Assembly (NCBI RefSeq): GCF_001894925.1
Contig: NZ_BCXD01000026.1
Location: 1 to 64,000 of the forward strand
DNA from: Rhodococcus rhodnii NBRC 100604
Lineage (GTDB): Bacteria; Actinomycetota; Actinomycetes; Mycobacteriales; Mycobacteriaceae
Length of the DNA stretch: 64,000 nucleotides
Direction of reading: 5' to 3'
The position numbers and the translations under genes were made by a program. Below are positions 31,097 through 38,444 of the stretch, in pieces. Numbering within the stretch: the first letter of the stretch is position 1; every line of letters begins with the position of its first letter. The notes under the pieces are model-generated. The model saw only the letters and a list, made by a program, of their open reading frames with translations, did not search any database and was not told where the DNA came from.

Positions 31097-31678
31097 TCAG
31101 TCGTTCTCGGCGAGTCGTGTTCCGATCTCGATTGCCCAGTCGAGTCCGATGGTGGACACGTTGAATCGTGTGAATGGGGTATTGACGATTACTGAAGCAA
31201 GACCCCACGGTGTGGCGACAGGGTCGCTGTCGTCGCGCGAGACGGCGGCAGCGCCAGCGGTCCGCAGGCGTTCTGTATCGACTACTAGGAAAAAGGGCTC
31301 AAGGCCGTCGTCGTACCGACGGCCTTCACGAACCTCGACAACCCCCGACTCGCCGACCGCTTCAGGAGTGACGCCGACCACGACCGACGTCTCATCGTTC
31401 GATGTCGTCCACTTGCACATCACGGCACCCGGGTCGTCGCCGGGATAGGGCTCGAATCGTTGCTCCATGAGCCCGGTCAGGTAGTCCGGAATCAGCTCCG
31501 CGATCCGCTCACAGGTCCACGGGCGTCGGTCCGTCGTCATAGATGCCGATTCCTCGTTGGCGGCTGGGGACGTCGCCTGCACCGACGTGGCGCAGGCACT
31601 CAGGGAAACACCGAGCACGACCGCAACGGCCGCGAATGCGAAGGTGCGGGCGGGCTGGCCGGATCTCACTGTTTGCAT
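31097..31678 (-). CDS. DUF3558-like lipoprotein
   Basis: The 193-residue product has a lipoprotein signal peptide with lipobox LSAC (Cys at about residue 29), then a Ser/Thr-rich linker and a globular domain with CERIAELIPDYLTGLMEQRF and the paired Cys pattern (WTCERIAELI and VMCKWTTSND) typical of DUF3558 proteins in mycolic-acid actinobacteria. It should be anchored on the outer face of the cytoplasmic membrane. The ATG at 31678 overlaps the end of the upstream gene by 13 bases, so the two are co-transcribed. Function unknown; the family is frequent near mobile elements and secretion loci. Confidence 0.75.
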   Translation of the reverse strand: MQTVRSGQPARTFAFAAVAVVLGVSLSACATSVQATSPAANEESASMTTDRRPWTCERIAELIPDYLTGLMEQRFEPYPGDDPGAVMCKWTTSNDETSVVVGVTPEAVGESGVVEVREGRRYDDGLEPFFLVVDTERLRTAGAAAVSRDDSDPVATPWGLASVIVNTPFTRFNVSTIGLDWAIEIGTRLAEND

Positions 31679-32169
31679 CTCGGCTTTCCAGACGTAGGGA
31701 ACGACGTAACAACGCGGCCGGTGTTGGCGTCGACCGTCACGTTCGCCCACTTAATCCTGCCTGTCGGCAACCCGTTCTTCTTGTTGTACTCGTACATCAA
31801 GCGTCCGACCGTGAAGGTGTTGTTGTCTTCGCGGTAACAGACCACCTCGGGATTGCGCAGCGCCGCTTCCATCCCTTCGTCCGCGATCAGTCGCCAGTTC
31901 GCGTTTGGAGTTAGTCGGCCCCAATCGTTCCAGTGTTTCACCTGCACATGACGGAAGCCGCCGTTCTCGGTACCGCAGTACATAACGGTGCGGCCTTCGA
32001 CGAGTCGATGGTCGCCGTCGATGAGTCCGGCGCGGTCGAAGGTGCGAACGACTTTGTCGGTGGGCGAGTTCGGCCCGCAGGCTCCCCATGTCGCTGCGAC
32101 GGACTCGAATTGGTTGGCGCGCGGTGGTGGCGCGGACTGCGGTTCCGGTGTTTGTCGGAGTTCGTTCAT
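31666..32169 (-). CDS. Hypothetical protein upstream of the DUF3558-like lipoprotein (167 aa)
   Basis: The product, starting MNELRQTPEPQSAPPPRANQ, has a disordered N-terminus and a C-terminal domain with RTVMYCGTENGGFRHVQVKH and NNTFTVGRLMYEYNKKNGLP, which may be a small beta-rich fold with two to four cysteines. The sequence VTVDANTGRVVTSFPT near the end resembles toxin- or secreted-domain ends in polymorphic toxin systems, but no signal peptide is seen. It overlaps the lipoprotein gene. An alternative start lies 20 codons upstream (32229). The pair could be an effector with a surface immunity lipoprotein; this is speculative. Confidence 0.6.
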   Translation of the reverse strand: MNELRQTPEPQSAPPPRANQFESVAATWGACGPNSPTDKVVRTFDRAGLIDGDHRLVEGRTVMYCGTENGGFRHVQVKHWNDWGRLTPNANWRLIADEGMEAALRNPEVVCYREDNNTFTVGRLMYEYNKKNGLPTGRIKWANVTVDANTGRVVTSFPTSGKPRCKQ

Positions 32170-32181
32170 CAGCCCCTCGAT

Positions 32182-32355
32182 GTGACAGTCATCGAGGCGT
32201 TGCACTACAGCCCGGCGGAGCTCGCGCATATCGTCCGCGAAGCCGCAAAGTCGACAGGAACTCGGTTCCGCCGATATACGGGGCGGTTGACTCCGCCGCA
32301 GCTCCGCGCGGTGCTTGACGCATTCAGCGCGGGAGTGGAGCGTCCCTCAGCGTGA
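32182..32355 (+). CDS. Small protein preceding the ImmA/IrrE gene (57 aa)
   Basis: The GTG at 32182 starts a 57-residue protein that is helical (YSPAELAHIVREAAKSTG, then LTPPQLRAVLDAFSAGV). Its stop overlaps the ATG of the ImmA/IrrE gene (32352), which supports the frame. The upstream extension to 31933 is antisense to another gene and not supported. It may be a truncated or very short regulator working with the peptidase. No helix-turn-helix can be assigned with confidence. Function unknown. Confidence 0.5.
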   Translation: MTVIEALHYSPAELAHIVREAAKSTGTRFRRYTGRLTPPQLRAVLDAFSAGVERPSA

Positions 32356-32782
32356 CGCGCAGCGAGCACCGCGATCGACTGCGCGACCTGCTCTCGACCC
32401 TGGAAATGCCAGTTCCATGGGACACCAACGGTTTTGCTGCGATGCTGAGCGATCGACTCGGCAAGGCCGTCGTGATGAGGACGATGCCAGCGGTCGGCGG
32501 AGTTGCAGGCTTCACGACAACCACCCCTCAGCGAGTCGTCATCGCCCTGCGTGAACTCCCGAGCGGGGGGTCGACATTCTCGACCTCGGGCACGAGGTGG
32601 GACACCTCCTGCTGGGCCACGACTCGTGCGCGGCCCTGGACCGGGAGAGCGAGGAAGAGGCGACCGCCTTTGGTCATCTGTTTCTCGCGCGGCATGACAG
32701 CATCGTCGGGCACGGTCGTGCGATGTCGCCCCGCCAGCCCGCAATCGTTCGGCGCTATGTCCAGCACTTGGAGGGACGCTGA
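32352..32782 (+). pseudogene. ImmA/IrrE-type metallopeptidase, frameshifted at a G run
   Basis: The first part (32352 to about 32570) reads MTRSEHRDRLRDLLSTLEMP and so on, and the zinc-peptidase part with LGHEVGHLLLGHDSCAAL (HEVGH at 32591-32605) continues in another frame to the stop at 32780. One extra G in the run of six G at 32565-32570 would join both parts into a 143-residue protein of normal layout. So this is a -1 frameshift in a homopolymer, by mutation, phase variation or sequencing error. ImmA/IrrE peptidases cleave XRE repressors in mobile elements. The stop overlaps the ATG of the membrane protein gene (TGATG). Confidence 0.75.
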
Positions 32783-33720
32783 TGGATACCGGGCTGATAG
32801 TCCAGATCGCGGCACGTAGCGTGGTCGGAATTGCACTGTGCGGAATCACGATTCGTCGTATTCGCACCGGTAGAACTCGCGGTCTCCCCGGCGCCGCCAC
32901 CGGCGCCGGCGGGTCCGTAGCGTTCGCGAGCCTTGTTTCGGTACCCGTCGTCATGGACGACTGGGTAGATGATCGACTCGCCGCCGCGACCGGATTTCAC
33001 AACTTCTCGTCTTGGGCAGCTGTAATCGGGTATCAAGCGTCGGCACTGTTCTGCGCTCGCATAGCCGAAACACTGACCACCGACACCACCAAAGCGCGAG
33101 TGATCGACGGCCTAGGGATCGCGGGCATCATCGCCACCGCCGGCGCCTACGTGGGCACTGAAATCGTGCACGAGAAGTCATACGGGATCGTCAGCGAACT
33201 GTCATTCGACACCGTAGGAAACACCGTCTATCTCAGCCTGTTCTACGGGTTCTTCCTGCTATCACTCGGCCGCATTCTCGCAGCAGGCGTGATCGGACTC
33301 AGCGCCATACAGCGCGGCCCACTCGCCGTGACCTTCGGACTGGTCAGCGCGGGCGCAGTTGCCGAGGTGGCGACGTTGGCTCTGATCGTGGCCAAACAAG
33401 CCGAGCTGATCGACGTCGAAGCGACCGCTGCGCTCCGCGAAATCCTTCTCACAGGCGGCGTCGCACTACTCGCCGACGCTATCCTGTCCTACAACTGGGA
33501 AAAGGTGCACGGTCGGCTCAACCGCTTTCGCAGGCTTCGGTGGTACGTGTCCGAATGGTCGCAGCGGATGCGCATTGAGGGAGCCTTGAAAGTCCTCGCA
33601 CCGAGCGACCGCGAAATCTGGTCGGAGAGCGCAACCAGCCGCACCGCCGGACTCGCCCGCAACCGCCTGGCGGACATCGAGGACGCAATCCGCGCAACTG
33701 CCGACAGAAGCAGGCCGTGA
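32782..33720 (+). CDS. Multi-span membrane protein paired with the ImmA/IrrE gene
   Basis: The 312-residue product has about seven hydrophobic segments in its first 240 residues (for example VVGIALCGITIRRI, VIGYQASALFCARI, VYLSLFYGFFLLSLGRILAA) and a cytoplasmic C-terminal helical tail. It resembles the membrane proteins that follow ImmA/IrrE peptidases in actinobacteria (DUF6545/MAB_1171c-like), and a second pair of the same type lies at 62443-64000 in this window. It is coupled to the peptidase gene by a 1-base overlap. It may sense a signal or act as partner or effector of the peptidase-regulated system. The exact family is not certain. Confidence 0.65.
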   Translation: MDTGLIVQIAARSVVGIALCGITIRRIRTGRTRGLPGAATGAGGSVAFASLVSVPVVMDDWVDDRLAAATGFHNFSSWAAVIGYQASALFCARIAETLTTDTTKARVIDGLGIAGIIATAGAYVGTEIVHEKSYGIVSELSFDTVGNTVYLSLFYGFFLLSLGRILAAGVIGLSAIQRGPLAVTFGLVSAGAVAEVATLALIVAKQAELIDVEATAALREILLTGGVALLADAILSYNWEKVHGRLNRFRRLRWYVSEWSQRMRIEGALKVLAPSDREIWSESATSRTAGLARNRLADIEDAIRATADRSRP

Positions 33721-33829
33721 CGACCTAGCAAGCCGAGGCGACACGCCGATTTGCCGCCCGCGACAGGTTGCCTGCACTTGCTGCACAGAAATGCTTTAGC
33801 GTGCGTGTTACGCTGCGTCTAGTAGCAGT

Positions 33830-34084
33830 TTGCAGCAGCTACTCAAGGCGCACTTCGCCGGGGAGTGTAGCTTGTCCGTCGGGAGTGTTAGAGACGTGCG
33901 AAACGAGCTACGGGGAAGTGCCAGGTGGGCGCGCTCTGACGCGATCATAAGCATCCTGGACGACGACCGGATCGACACCAACCGCGGACGCCAGTCGGTG
34001 CTTCAAGTCCTCACCGAGAGGCGCCTCGCCGCGCTCGACATTGCTCAAGCGGGTCGTCGTGGTGCGCATCATGCAGCGCGTTGA
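33830..34084 (+). CDS. Possible small ORF running into the IS3 remnant
   Basis: A TTG-initiated frame of 84 residues contains a plausible helical stretch (SDAIISILDDDRIDTNRGRQ followed by SVLQVLTERRLAALD). Its end lies in the antisense of the IS3 orfB fragment, which suggests that the original gene was truncated by the insertion. The upstream region (33721-33829) is unremarkable, with an AT-rich patch near 33785. No family is recognised and the start is uncertain. Confidence 0.25.
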   Translation: MQQLLKAHFAGECSLSVGSVRDVRNELRGSARWARSDAIISILDDDRIDTNRGRQSVLQVLTERRLAALDIAQAGRRGAHHAAR

Positions 34085-34229
34085 TCCGATACGCCCGGAG
34101 CACGTCCGCGTCACGGACCGGGTCGTTGCGCCACCGGTAGTAGGGCTGTCTCGCGAGCTTGAGAACCCGGCACGACACCGTTACGGGAATCCCCGCATCG
34201 GCGAGCTCAGATACGAGCGGGTACGTCAT
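34011..34229 (-). pseudogene. IS3-family OrfB, 5' fragment
   Basis: The frame starts MTYPLVSELADAGIPVTVSC and continues with RVLKLARQPYYRWRNDP and RALHDAHHDDP-like sequence (NALHDAHHDDP), the typical N-terminal part of IS3-group OrfB transposases before the rve catalytic core. The similarity ends near 34040 and the frame then runs into unrelated sequence. The start overlaps the orfA stop by 4 bases, as in the programmed frameshift region of the group. Non-functional. Confidence 0.7.
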
Positions 34230-34595
34230 TTTGGGGAGCCACCGAGCTTCAGGTTCGCCTGCGACAGATACGCCGCCGCACGCCGAAGGACCTCGTTCTC
34301 CTGCTCGAGCAACCGGATCCGCTTCTTCAACTCCCGAGCCTCCGCGGCATCAGCAACAGTTTGGCCAGGACGGTTGCCCTCCTCGACATCGGCCTGGCGG
34401 AGCCAGTTCTGCAGCGTCGCTTCGCTGATACCGAAATCGGTGGCGATCTGTTTGATGGTCACGCCGATCTCACGGCGCCTCGCGACCGCGACAACGTCTT
34501 CGCGGAACTCCTGGGGATAAGGACCGGGCATGATGACATCCTCCCCGTCAGCGCCTCCCGGCACTAACGATCAGTTGACACCAGTTCCTGCTTCA
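34040..34595 (-). mobile_element. IS3-family insertion sequence remnant
   Basis: The segment holds orfA and the first part of orfB of an IS3-family element on the minus strand. OrfB is cut off after about 60 residues, so the 3' two thirds of the element, including the DDE catalytic core, are missing. The end upstream of orfA lies within the ardC fragment near 34595. The element cannot move by itself. Boundaries are approximate. Confidence 0.7.
34226..34531 (-). CDS. IS3-family OrfA (HTH transposase subunit)
   Basis: The 101-residue product MPGPYPQEFREDVVAVARRR and onward has the IS3/IS911 OrfA layout: an HTH (IKQIATDFGISEATLQNWLR, about residues 26-45) followed by a leucine-zipper helix with ELKKRIRLLEQENEVLRRAA. 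OrfA is complete, while its partner OrfB is truncated, so no transposase can be made from this copy. It could still act as a DNA-binding repressor. The ATG at 34531 was preferred over 34564 because it gives the family start. Confidence 0.8.
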   Translation of the reverse strand: MPGPYPQEFREDVVAVARRREIGVTIKQIATDFGISEATLQNWLRQADVEEGNRPGQTVADAAEARELKKRIRLLEQENEVLRRAAAYLSQANLKLGGSPK

Positions 34596-34784
34596 CGCCC
34601 GCAGCAGGTTGTTGAAACTGTAGGAGTGGAACGCGGTCATGTGGTCGAGGTAGGCGGTCCAGGCGTCCGAGTCCACCAGCGCGGCAACTTGATCGGTGAT
34701 CGAGGCTTGCAGGCGTTCGGACAGCTCGCGGCGGGCGGTTGCTTTGTCTTCGGCCGACTTGGTGGTGGTGCGGTGTGTGCTCAT
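34593..34784 (-). pseudogene. ardC-like antirestriction gene, truncated
   Basis: The 63-residue product ends with WTAYLDHMTAFHSYSFNNLL, the conserved ssDNA-binding start of ArdC-type antirestriction proteins, and then stops after RA where IS3-related sequence begins. Normal ArdC proteins have about 300 residues with a C-terminal zinc-metallopeptidase domain, all of which is missing. The IS3 insertion most likely caused the truncation. ArdC proteins protect plasmid DNA during entry into a new host, so this element may have lost one antirestriction function. Confidence 0.7.
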
Positions 34785-34809
34785 GGTGTGCGGTCCCCTT
34801 CTCCCGGTG

Positions 34810-34872
34810 CGTTCTTTCGCCGTCATCGGGCGTGGCGGAGATGAGGCAGCGCCCGATGACGGCGAAAGAACG
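34810..34872. repeat. Perfect 23-bp inverted repeat
   Basis: Bases 34810-34832 are the exact reverse complement of 34850-34872, with a 17-base spacer. The repeat lies between the divergent ardC fragment and the small gene at 34929. Such a long perfect arm pair may be an operator, a strong transcript hairpin or a recombination product of two facing copies of one promoter segment. Confidence 0.75.
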
Positions 34873-34928
34873 AGGGGAAGGGACAGGCACAGTCCGCAAC
34901 CCGCCACCGATGAGAGAGGCCACCTGCC

Positions 34929-35120
34929 ATGAGCATCAACGACACCTACTGGACCACCTACGACCAGGCGCTCGACGCCGCCGCAGCAGCCCGAGCCGCG
35001 CGCGTTGCGGTCGGCGTCGACGAACCCGTGCCGGGCATGCAGCCTCCGCGGATCGCTGGCGCTGGTTCGACCTATTCGAGACGAAACACGTTCAGGAGCG
35101 TAGACGGGCGAGGGTGTTGA
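34929..35120 (+). CDS. Small ORF, probably truncated (63 aa)
   Basis: The ATG at 34929 follows GAGAGAGG. The first 40 residues (MSINDTYWTTYDQALDAAAA and onward, then VDEPVPG) look protein-like and helical. After about residue 40 the frame looks poor, while a neighbouring frame reads ADRWRWFDLFETKHV, so a frameshift or recombination joint probably lies near 35040. The end overlaps the convergent serine protease gene. No family is recognised. Confidence 0.35.
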   Translation: MSINDTYWTTYDQALDAAAAARAARVAVGVDEPVPGMQPPRIAGAGSTYSRRNTFRSVDGRGC

Positions 35121-35973
35121 ACAGCTCGGCCGTCAGAATGGTCCCACTGTTGGCGAGCCCGCCACCGTTGTGTATGGCGTTCGCAGTGTCTTCGTCGGTG
35201 ATGGTGACGGATGCCCCGCTCTGTCCGCTGTATGTGTCGGTTGTGTACCGCAGCGTGCGGTCGGTTTGGCGAACGATGGGGGCGTTGTCCTGCCACATTG
35301 TGCCGGGTGCCTGATCGGTGGGGTATCCGATGATTCGGGCGGGTTGTCCGACGAGATCAGCGGCGGTGACAGGCTCGAGGCCGTACCAGCCGACGTCGTT
35401 GCCGGCAGGTCCGTCGAGTTCGATCACACCCCAGTCTCGCCCCGGGGCACCGTATTTGGAGTCAAACCAGACAGTAGATGCGCGGTAGGTTCCGTACGGA
35501 CCGGTTTGCGTTCCGTTTCGGGCAGGTGTGAAGGTTATGTGCGAACTGAGATCTGTTCCGTCGGTGAGGCAGTGACCGGCTGTCACCACGGTGGACGGCG
35601 AGATCAGCCATCCGGTGCATGTCGCTGTCTGCGCTGGAGTGCCGAAAGAGAACGTGATTTCTCCGGTGCGGCGGTAGGGAGCGAAGCGGGTGTCCGTCAC
35701 GCTGGTCCGGTCGTCGGGTCCGATGATTGACCGTGGACTGCGCGCGGAACCGTTCGAGGAATCGGTACGCGAGTATCCGACATCGTCGCTGAGCCCGTCG
35801 CCGGGCAGCGGGTTCGAGATGTCCATCGTGTCGTCGACGATTCGGTAACCGACCGGGTCGATGGGCAGGTTCTGCGGTGGGGCGGCATGTGCTGTCGTTC
35901 CGACGGTGATCAGTGACAGGGCGAGAAGCGTTGCTGCCCAAACTCTGTGGGCGAACCGTCCTGAGTTCGACAT
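35092..35973 (-). CDS. Secreted trypsin-fold serine protease (V8-like)
   Basis: The 293-residue protein has a signal peptide (about residues 1-30, ending AHAAP), a propeptide-like segment, and a chymotrypsin-fold protease domain with catalytic His in TAGHC (near 132), Asp in RDWGVIEL (near 179) and Ser in SGQSGASV (near 251). The GQSG and GYP patterns are typical of V8/glutamyl-endopeptidase-like enzymes. It is probably exported and self-activated. It stands upstream of nothing obvious and is followed by the convergent small ORF. It could process a secreted peptide such as the one encoded at 36395, but no direct evidence links them. Confidence 0.85.
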   Translation of the reverse strand: MSNSGRFAHRVWAATLLALSLITVGTTAHAAPPQNLPIDPVGYRIVDDTMDISNPLPGDGLSDDVGYSRTDSSNGSARSPRSIIGPDDRTSVTDTRFAPYRRTGEITFSFGTPAQTATCTGWLISPSTVVTAGHCLTDGTDLSSHITFTPARNGTQTGPYGTYRASTVWFDSKYGAPGRDWGVIELDGPAGNDVGWYGLEPVTAADLVGQPARIIGYPTDQAPGTMWQDNAPIVRQTDRTLRYTTDTYSGQSGASVTITDEDTANAIHNGGGLANSGTILTAELFNTLARLRS

Positions 35974-36134
35974 CGTTGGCTTCCTGGTTGAACGGGGGCG
36001 TCGCTGGGCAGCTGGTCTGCATGCCGGGCACTCACCCGACTGGCGGATCGAATGCCGGCTGCGGGGGTCGAACTTGTCGTCGTCGACCCCCGCAGCCTGC
36101 CTCCGGAGCGGATCGTGTCCCTCAGCGACAGTGG

Positions 36135-36398
36135 TCAGGCTTTCCCGTTGTGGTCGGTCTTCGAGTGCTCCCGCGCGATCGAGGCGGCGATGACGCTGGT
36201 CTTGAGGTCCCACCCGACCGCTGCACGGAATTTCTGTGCTGTGACGTCCCACGAGTCCTCGGGTATCGCGGCCAGTATGTGAGCGAACTGGGGTTGCTGG
36301 AGGAATTCGCTCACCGATTGCTCACGCAGGTACGTGTTCGCGAACTCCGCCGCGTCGCGTGCGGCATGAGGTGGGCGGAACACCCGTGCCAGTATCAC
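36135..36398 (-). CDS. Small cytosolic protein coupled to the secreted peptide gene (87 aa), immunity candidate
   Basis: The GTG at 36398 overlaps the stop of the upstream secreted-protein gene (GTGA), so both are co-translated. The 87-residue product MILARVFRPPHAARDAAEFA and onward is helical, contains FLQQPQFAHILAAIPEDSWD and ends in a charged tail; it has no signal peptide or clear membrane segment. The gene order, an exported small protein followed by a tightly coupled small partner, is that of bacteriocin or toxin and immunity genes. This role is inferred from organisation only. Confidence 0.55.
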   Translation of the reverse strand: MILARVFRPPHAARDAAEFANTYLREQSVSEFLQQPQFAHILAAIPEDSWDVTAQKFRAAVGWDLKTSVIAASIAREHSKTDHNGKA

Positions 36399-36964
36399 TT
36401 TGCGAACGGTGTAGCGCACCAGGCCCCGGCGCCGACGAGCGCGGCGGTTGCTCCCGCCACGCCGCCCTTGAGTGCATTGACACCGACCAGCCTCGCTAGT
36501 ACCCAGGCAACTTCTTTGAAATTCTTGGTTGCGATCAGGTACGCCAGTTGACTGCCTCCTCCCGCTGCACCGCCTGTGAGCCCACCGAGTCCGACAGCGT
36601 TGAGAACGCACTGTCGGTACCCAGGTGAGCTGACCGAATGCTCGGGAGATGGCTGATTCAGCACCTGTGTCACGGCAGCCAACGCGTCGACGTCGACCCC
36701 CTCGGCATGGGCGAGCTGTTCGTTGACGACCCACTCGTAGTTGTCCTGGACGATCAAGTCGGTGAATATATGCTCCGCTTGTTTCTCGGCGACCCGCAGC
36801 TCCTCGTCGGTCAGAGGCCGGTCAACAATCTGAAGCGACGAATCGGGTGTCGAGGGACCATCTACCTCGGCGGGGGAAGCCGACGCAACCGCGCCGGTAG
36901 CTGCCGATAGAGCAATGGTGGCAGCTGCGATGGTGGCCAGCGCCCGGTGTCTTCTGCCGTTCAT
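36395..36964 (-). CDS. Secreted protein with glycine-rich hydrophobic C-terminal domain, bacteriocin-like
   Basis: The 189-residue product has a signal peptide (about residues 1-30, TIALSAATGAVASASPA), an acidic helical middle (about 50-110) and a C-terminal hydrophobic domain with glycine zippers (GLGGLTGGAAGGG, then LKGGVAGATAALVGAGAWC). Two cysteines (YRQC near 120 and AWC near 183) bracket this domain and may form a disulfide outside the cell. Such a Gly-rich, membrane-active C-terminus behind a cleavable N-terminal part resembles actinobacterial secreted bacteriocin-like proteins. Its partner gene follows with a 4-base overlap. Function is inferred. Confidence 0.65.
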   Translation of the reverse strand: MNGRRHRALATIAAATIALSAATGAVASASPAEVDGPSTPDSSLQIVDRPLTDEELRVAEKQAEHIFTDLIVQDNYEWVVNEQLAHAEGVDVDALAAVTQVLNQPSPEHSVSSPGYRQCVLNAVGLGGLTGGAAGGGSQLAYLIATKNFKEVAWVLARLVGVNALKGGVAGATAALVGAGAWCATPFAK

Positions 36965-37228
36965 GCGGTCTCCTGAGTGTTGATGTTGCTTACTACCGAT
37001 CGTTACAAACCTCACGGTAGTATAGATTGCCGATGCCCGCATCACCTACGAATGGGGCATCGGCGAGGTGGCAGACCCCCGATTGTCGGACCAGGTCGTT
37101 CTAGAGTCGATCGGGGTTCGGGTCAGTCGATCAAGCTGGGCCGGACGGTGTCCGCCGGCACCCGGGGCAGTGTCGAGTCTGCGTGGGGCTTGGGCGGGCA
37201 GCGTCACAGCGGTGACCATATTCGCGTC
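36965..37228. other. Intergenic region between secreted peptide gene and resolvase
   Basis: The stretch next to 36964 is AT-rich (around 36985-37040) and probably carries the promoter of the minus-strand secreted-protein operon. No gene is supported here, and no strong hairpin was found. Confidence 0.4.
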
Positions 37229-37816
37229 TCAGCTGTTTCGGGTTGCGCTCTTCTCGAAGTGGCGGTAGAGCGTTCGTCTGCTGACGCCGAGGATTTCGGC
37301 GATGTCGCCGACGGTGGCGCCTTGGTTGCGCATGCGGGTGGCGGCGCGTTTCTTGGCCGGGCTCATCACAGGGGGTCGGCCGCCGATGTTGCCGCGTTCG
37401 CGGGCGGCGGCGAGGCCGGCCGCGGTGCGTTCGCGCAGTAGTCGGCGTTCGAAGGCGGCGAGCGCGCCGAAGATGTGGAAGACCAGCTCGCCGCCGGCGG
37501 TGCTGGTCTCGATCTGCTCGGTCACCGATGCGAACGCCACTCCCCTGCTCTTGAGGTCGGTGACGAGCTCGATCAGGTGGGGCAGGTTGCGGCCGAGTCG
37601 GTCCAGCCGCCACACGCACAGCGTGTCCCCGGGCAGCAAGGTGTCGAGCAGATCCGACAGAGCCGGGCGGCTGGTGGTCGCGCCGCTGGCGGTGTCGGTG
37701 AAGATGCGTTCGCACCCGAACGCTGTCAGGGCGTCGCTCTGCAGGGCGGGGGTCTGTTCGGTGGTCGAGACCCTGGCGTAGCCGTATGTGTGTCCCACAG
37801 CCCCGAAGGGTGCCAC
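37229..37816 (-). CDS. Serine recombinase, resolvase/invertase family
   Basis: The 195-residue protein has the small-resolvase layout: YARVST with catalytic Ser17, DRLGRNLPHLIELV near 71-84, an E-helix region (FGALAAFERRLLRERTAAGL) and a C-terminal helix-turn-helix (GATVGDIAEILGVSRRTLYR). It likely resolves plasmid multimers or cointegrates at the repeat region just upstream (37810-37929). The GTG at 37816 is the longest start; a second GTG at 37798 would remove six residues before the first strand. No transposase gene of a Tn3 type is adjacent, so a plasmid-stability role is more likely. Confidence 0.9.
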   Translation of the reverse strand: MAPFGAVGHTYGYARVSTTEQTPALQSDALTAFGCERIFTDTASGATTSRPALSDLLDTLLPGDTLCVWRLDRLGRNLPHLIELVTDLKSRGVAFASVTEQIETSTAGGELVFHIFGALAAFERRLLRERTAAGLAAARERGNIGGRPPVMSPAKKRAATRMRNQGATVGDIAEILGVSRRTLYRHFEKSATRNS

Positions 37817-37929
37817 AACTCACCGACAGCGCTGGTTGTGGCAGTGCCGGTTTCGCACACGTTTCTGGCACAGGATCGCCGCTGGTCGCCCACTGCCCCG
37901 ATTCGGCCCGGCGGGGTGTGCCAGAAACG
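37810..37929. other. Putative resolution (res) site upstream of the resolvase gene
   Basis: TGCCACAA (37810-37817) pairs with TTGTGGCA (37835-37842), and CGTTTCTGGCACA (37860-37872) is the perfect complement of TGTGCCAGAAACG (37917-37929). Several inverted subsites within 120 bases directly upstream of a resolvase gene match the layout of a three-subsite res region. The assignment is inferred. Confidence 0.5.
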
Positions 37930-37951
37930 GTCGTTTGTGGCGCGGTCTCTG

Positions 37952-38386
37952 TCAGTGCTCGTGGTCGCCGAATTGCACTTCGATCGGTCGGGACGCGGCG
38001 CCGCCGACGTCGGCGGCGTCACCGATGTGGATCAGATACGGCAACGGGTCGGGTAACCACGCAACGCCCGGCACCACCTCGGTCACGGTGAACAAGCTCC
38101 CGGCCGCCGGGATCGCTGCGAGTTCGATCGCAGCCCAGGAACGGATGTCGTCACAGACGGGGTCCTCGCACATCCGGCAGGCCAGGTAGTCGAGCCCGAC
38201 CAGTGTCCAGAGGTTCTCCCCGTGCACCGCGATCAGGTACGTCGTGTCGGTGTCCGTGTTCACCGGATACAGCACGGTCGGGAAGACGAAGCAGAAAAGT
38301 TCCCGCCACGCCGGTCCGGTCGGCGGTACGGCGGCCGGGACGATGACCGGCTGGTTGTCGACGAGATGGTCGATCCGGTGGAACAC
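37952..38386 (-). CDS. Hypothetical protein (144 aa)
   Basis: The product starts MFHRIDHLVDNQPVIVPAAV and has mixed alpha/beta character, with three cysteines close together (LACRMCEDPVC, near 93-103) that might bind a metal. No family is recognised. It lies between the partition cassette and the res-like site and is transcribed in the same direction as parA, 58 bases after the RHH gene, so it may belong to that operon. The start is uncertain, as the frame is open slightly upstream. Confidence 0.55.
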   Translation of the reverse strand: MFHRIDHLVDNQPVIVPAAVPPTGPAWRELFCFVFPTVLYPVNTDTDTTYLIAVHGENLWTLVGLDYLACRMCEDPVCDDIRSWAAIELAAIPAAGSLFTVTEVVPGVAWLPDPLPYLIHIGDAADVGGAASRPIEVQFGDHEH

Positions 38387-38444
38387 CGAGTCGGCTACCG
38401 CGTGGCGGGGGGCGGTGCGTGCTCACCTCCGGGGTGCCGGTCGG

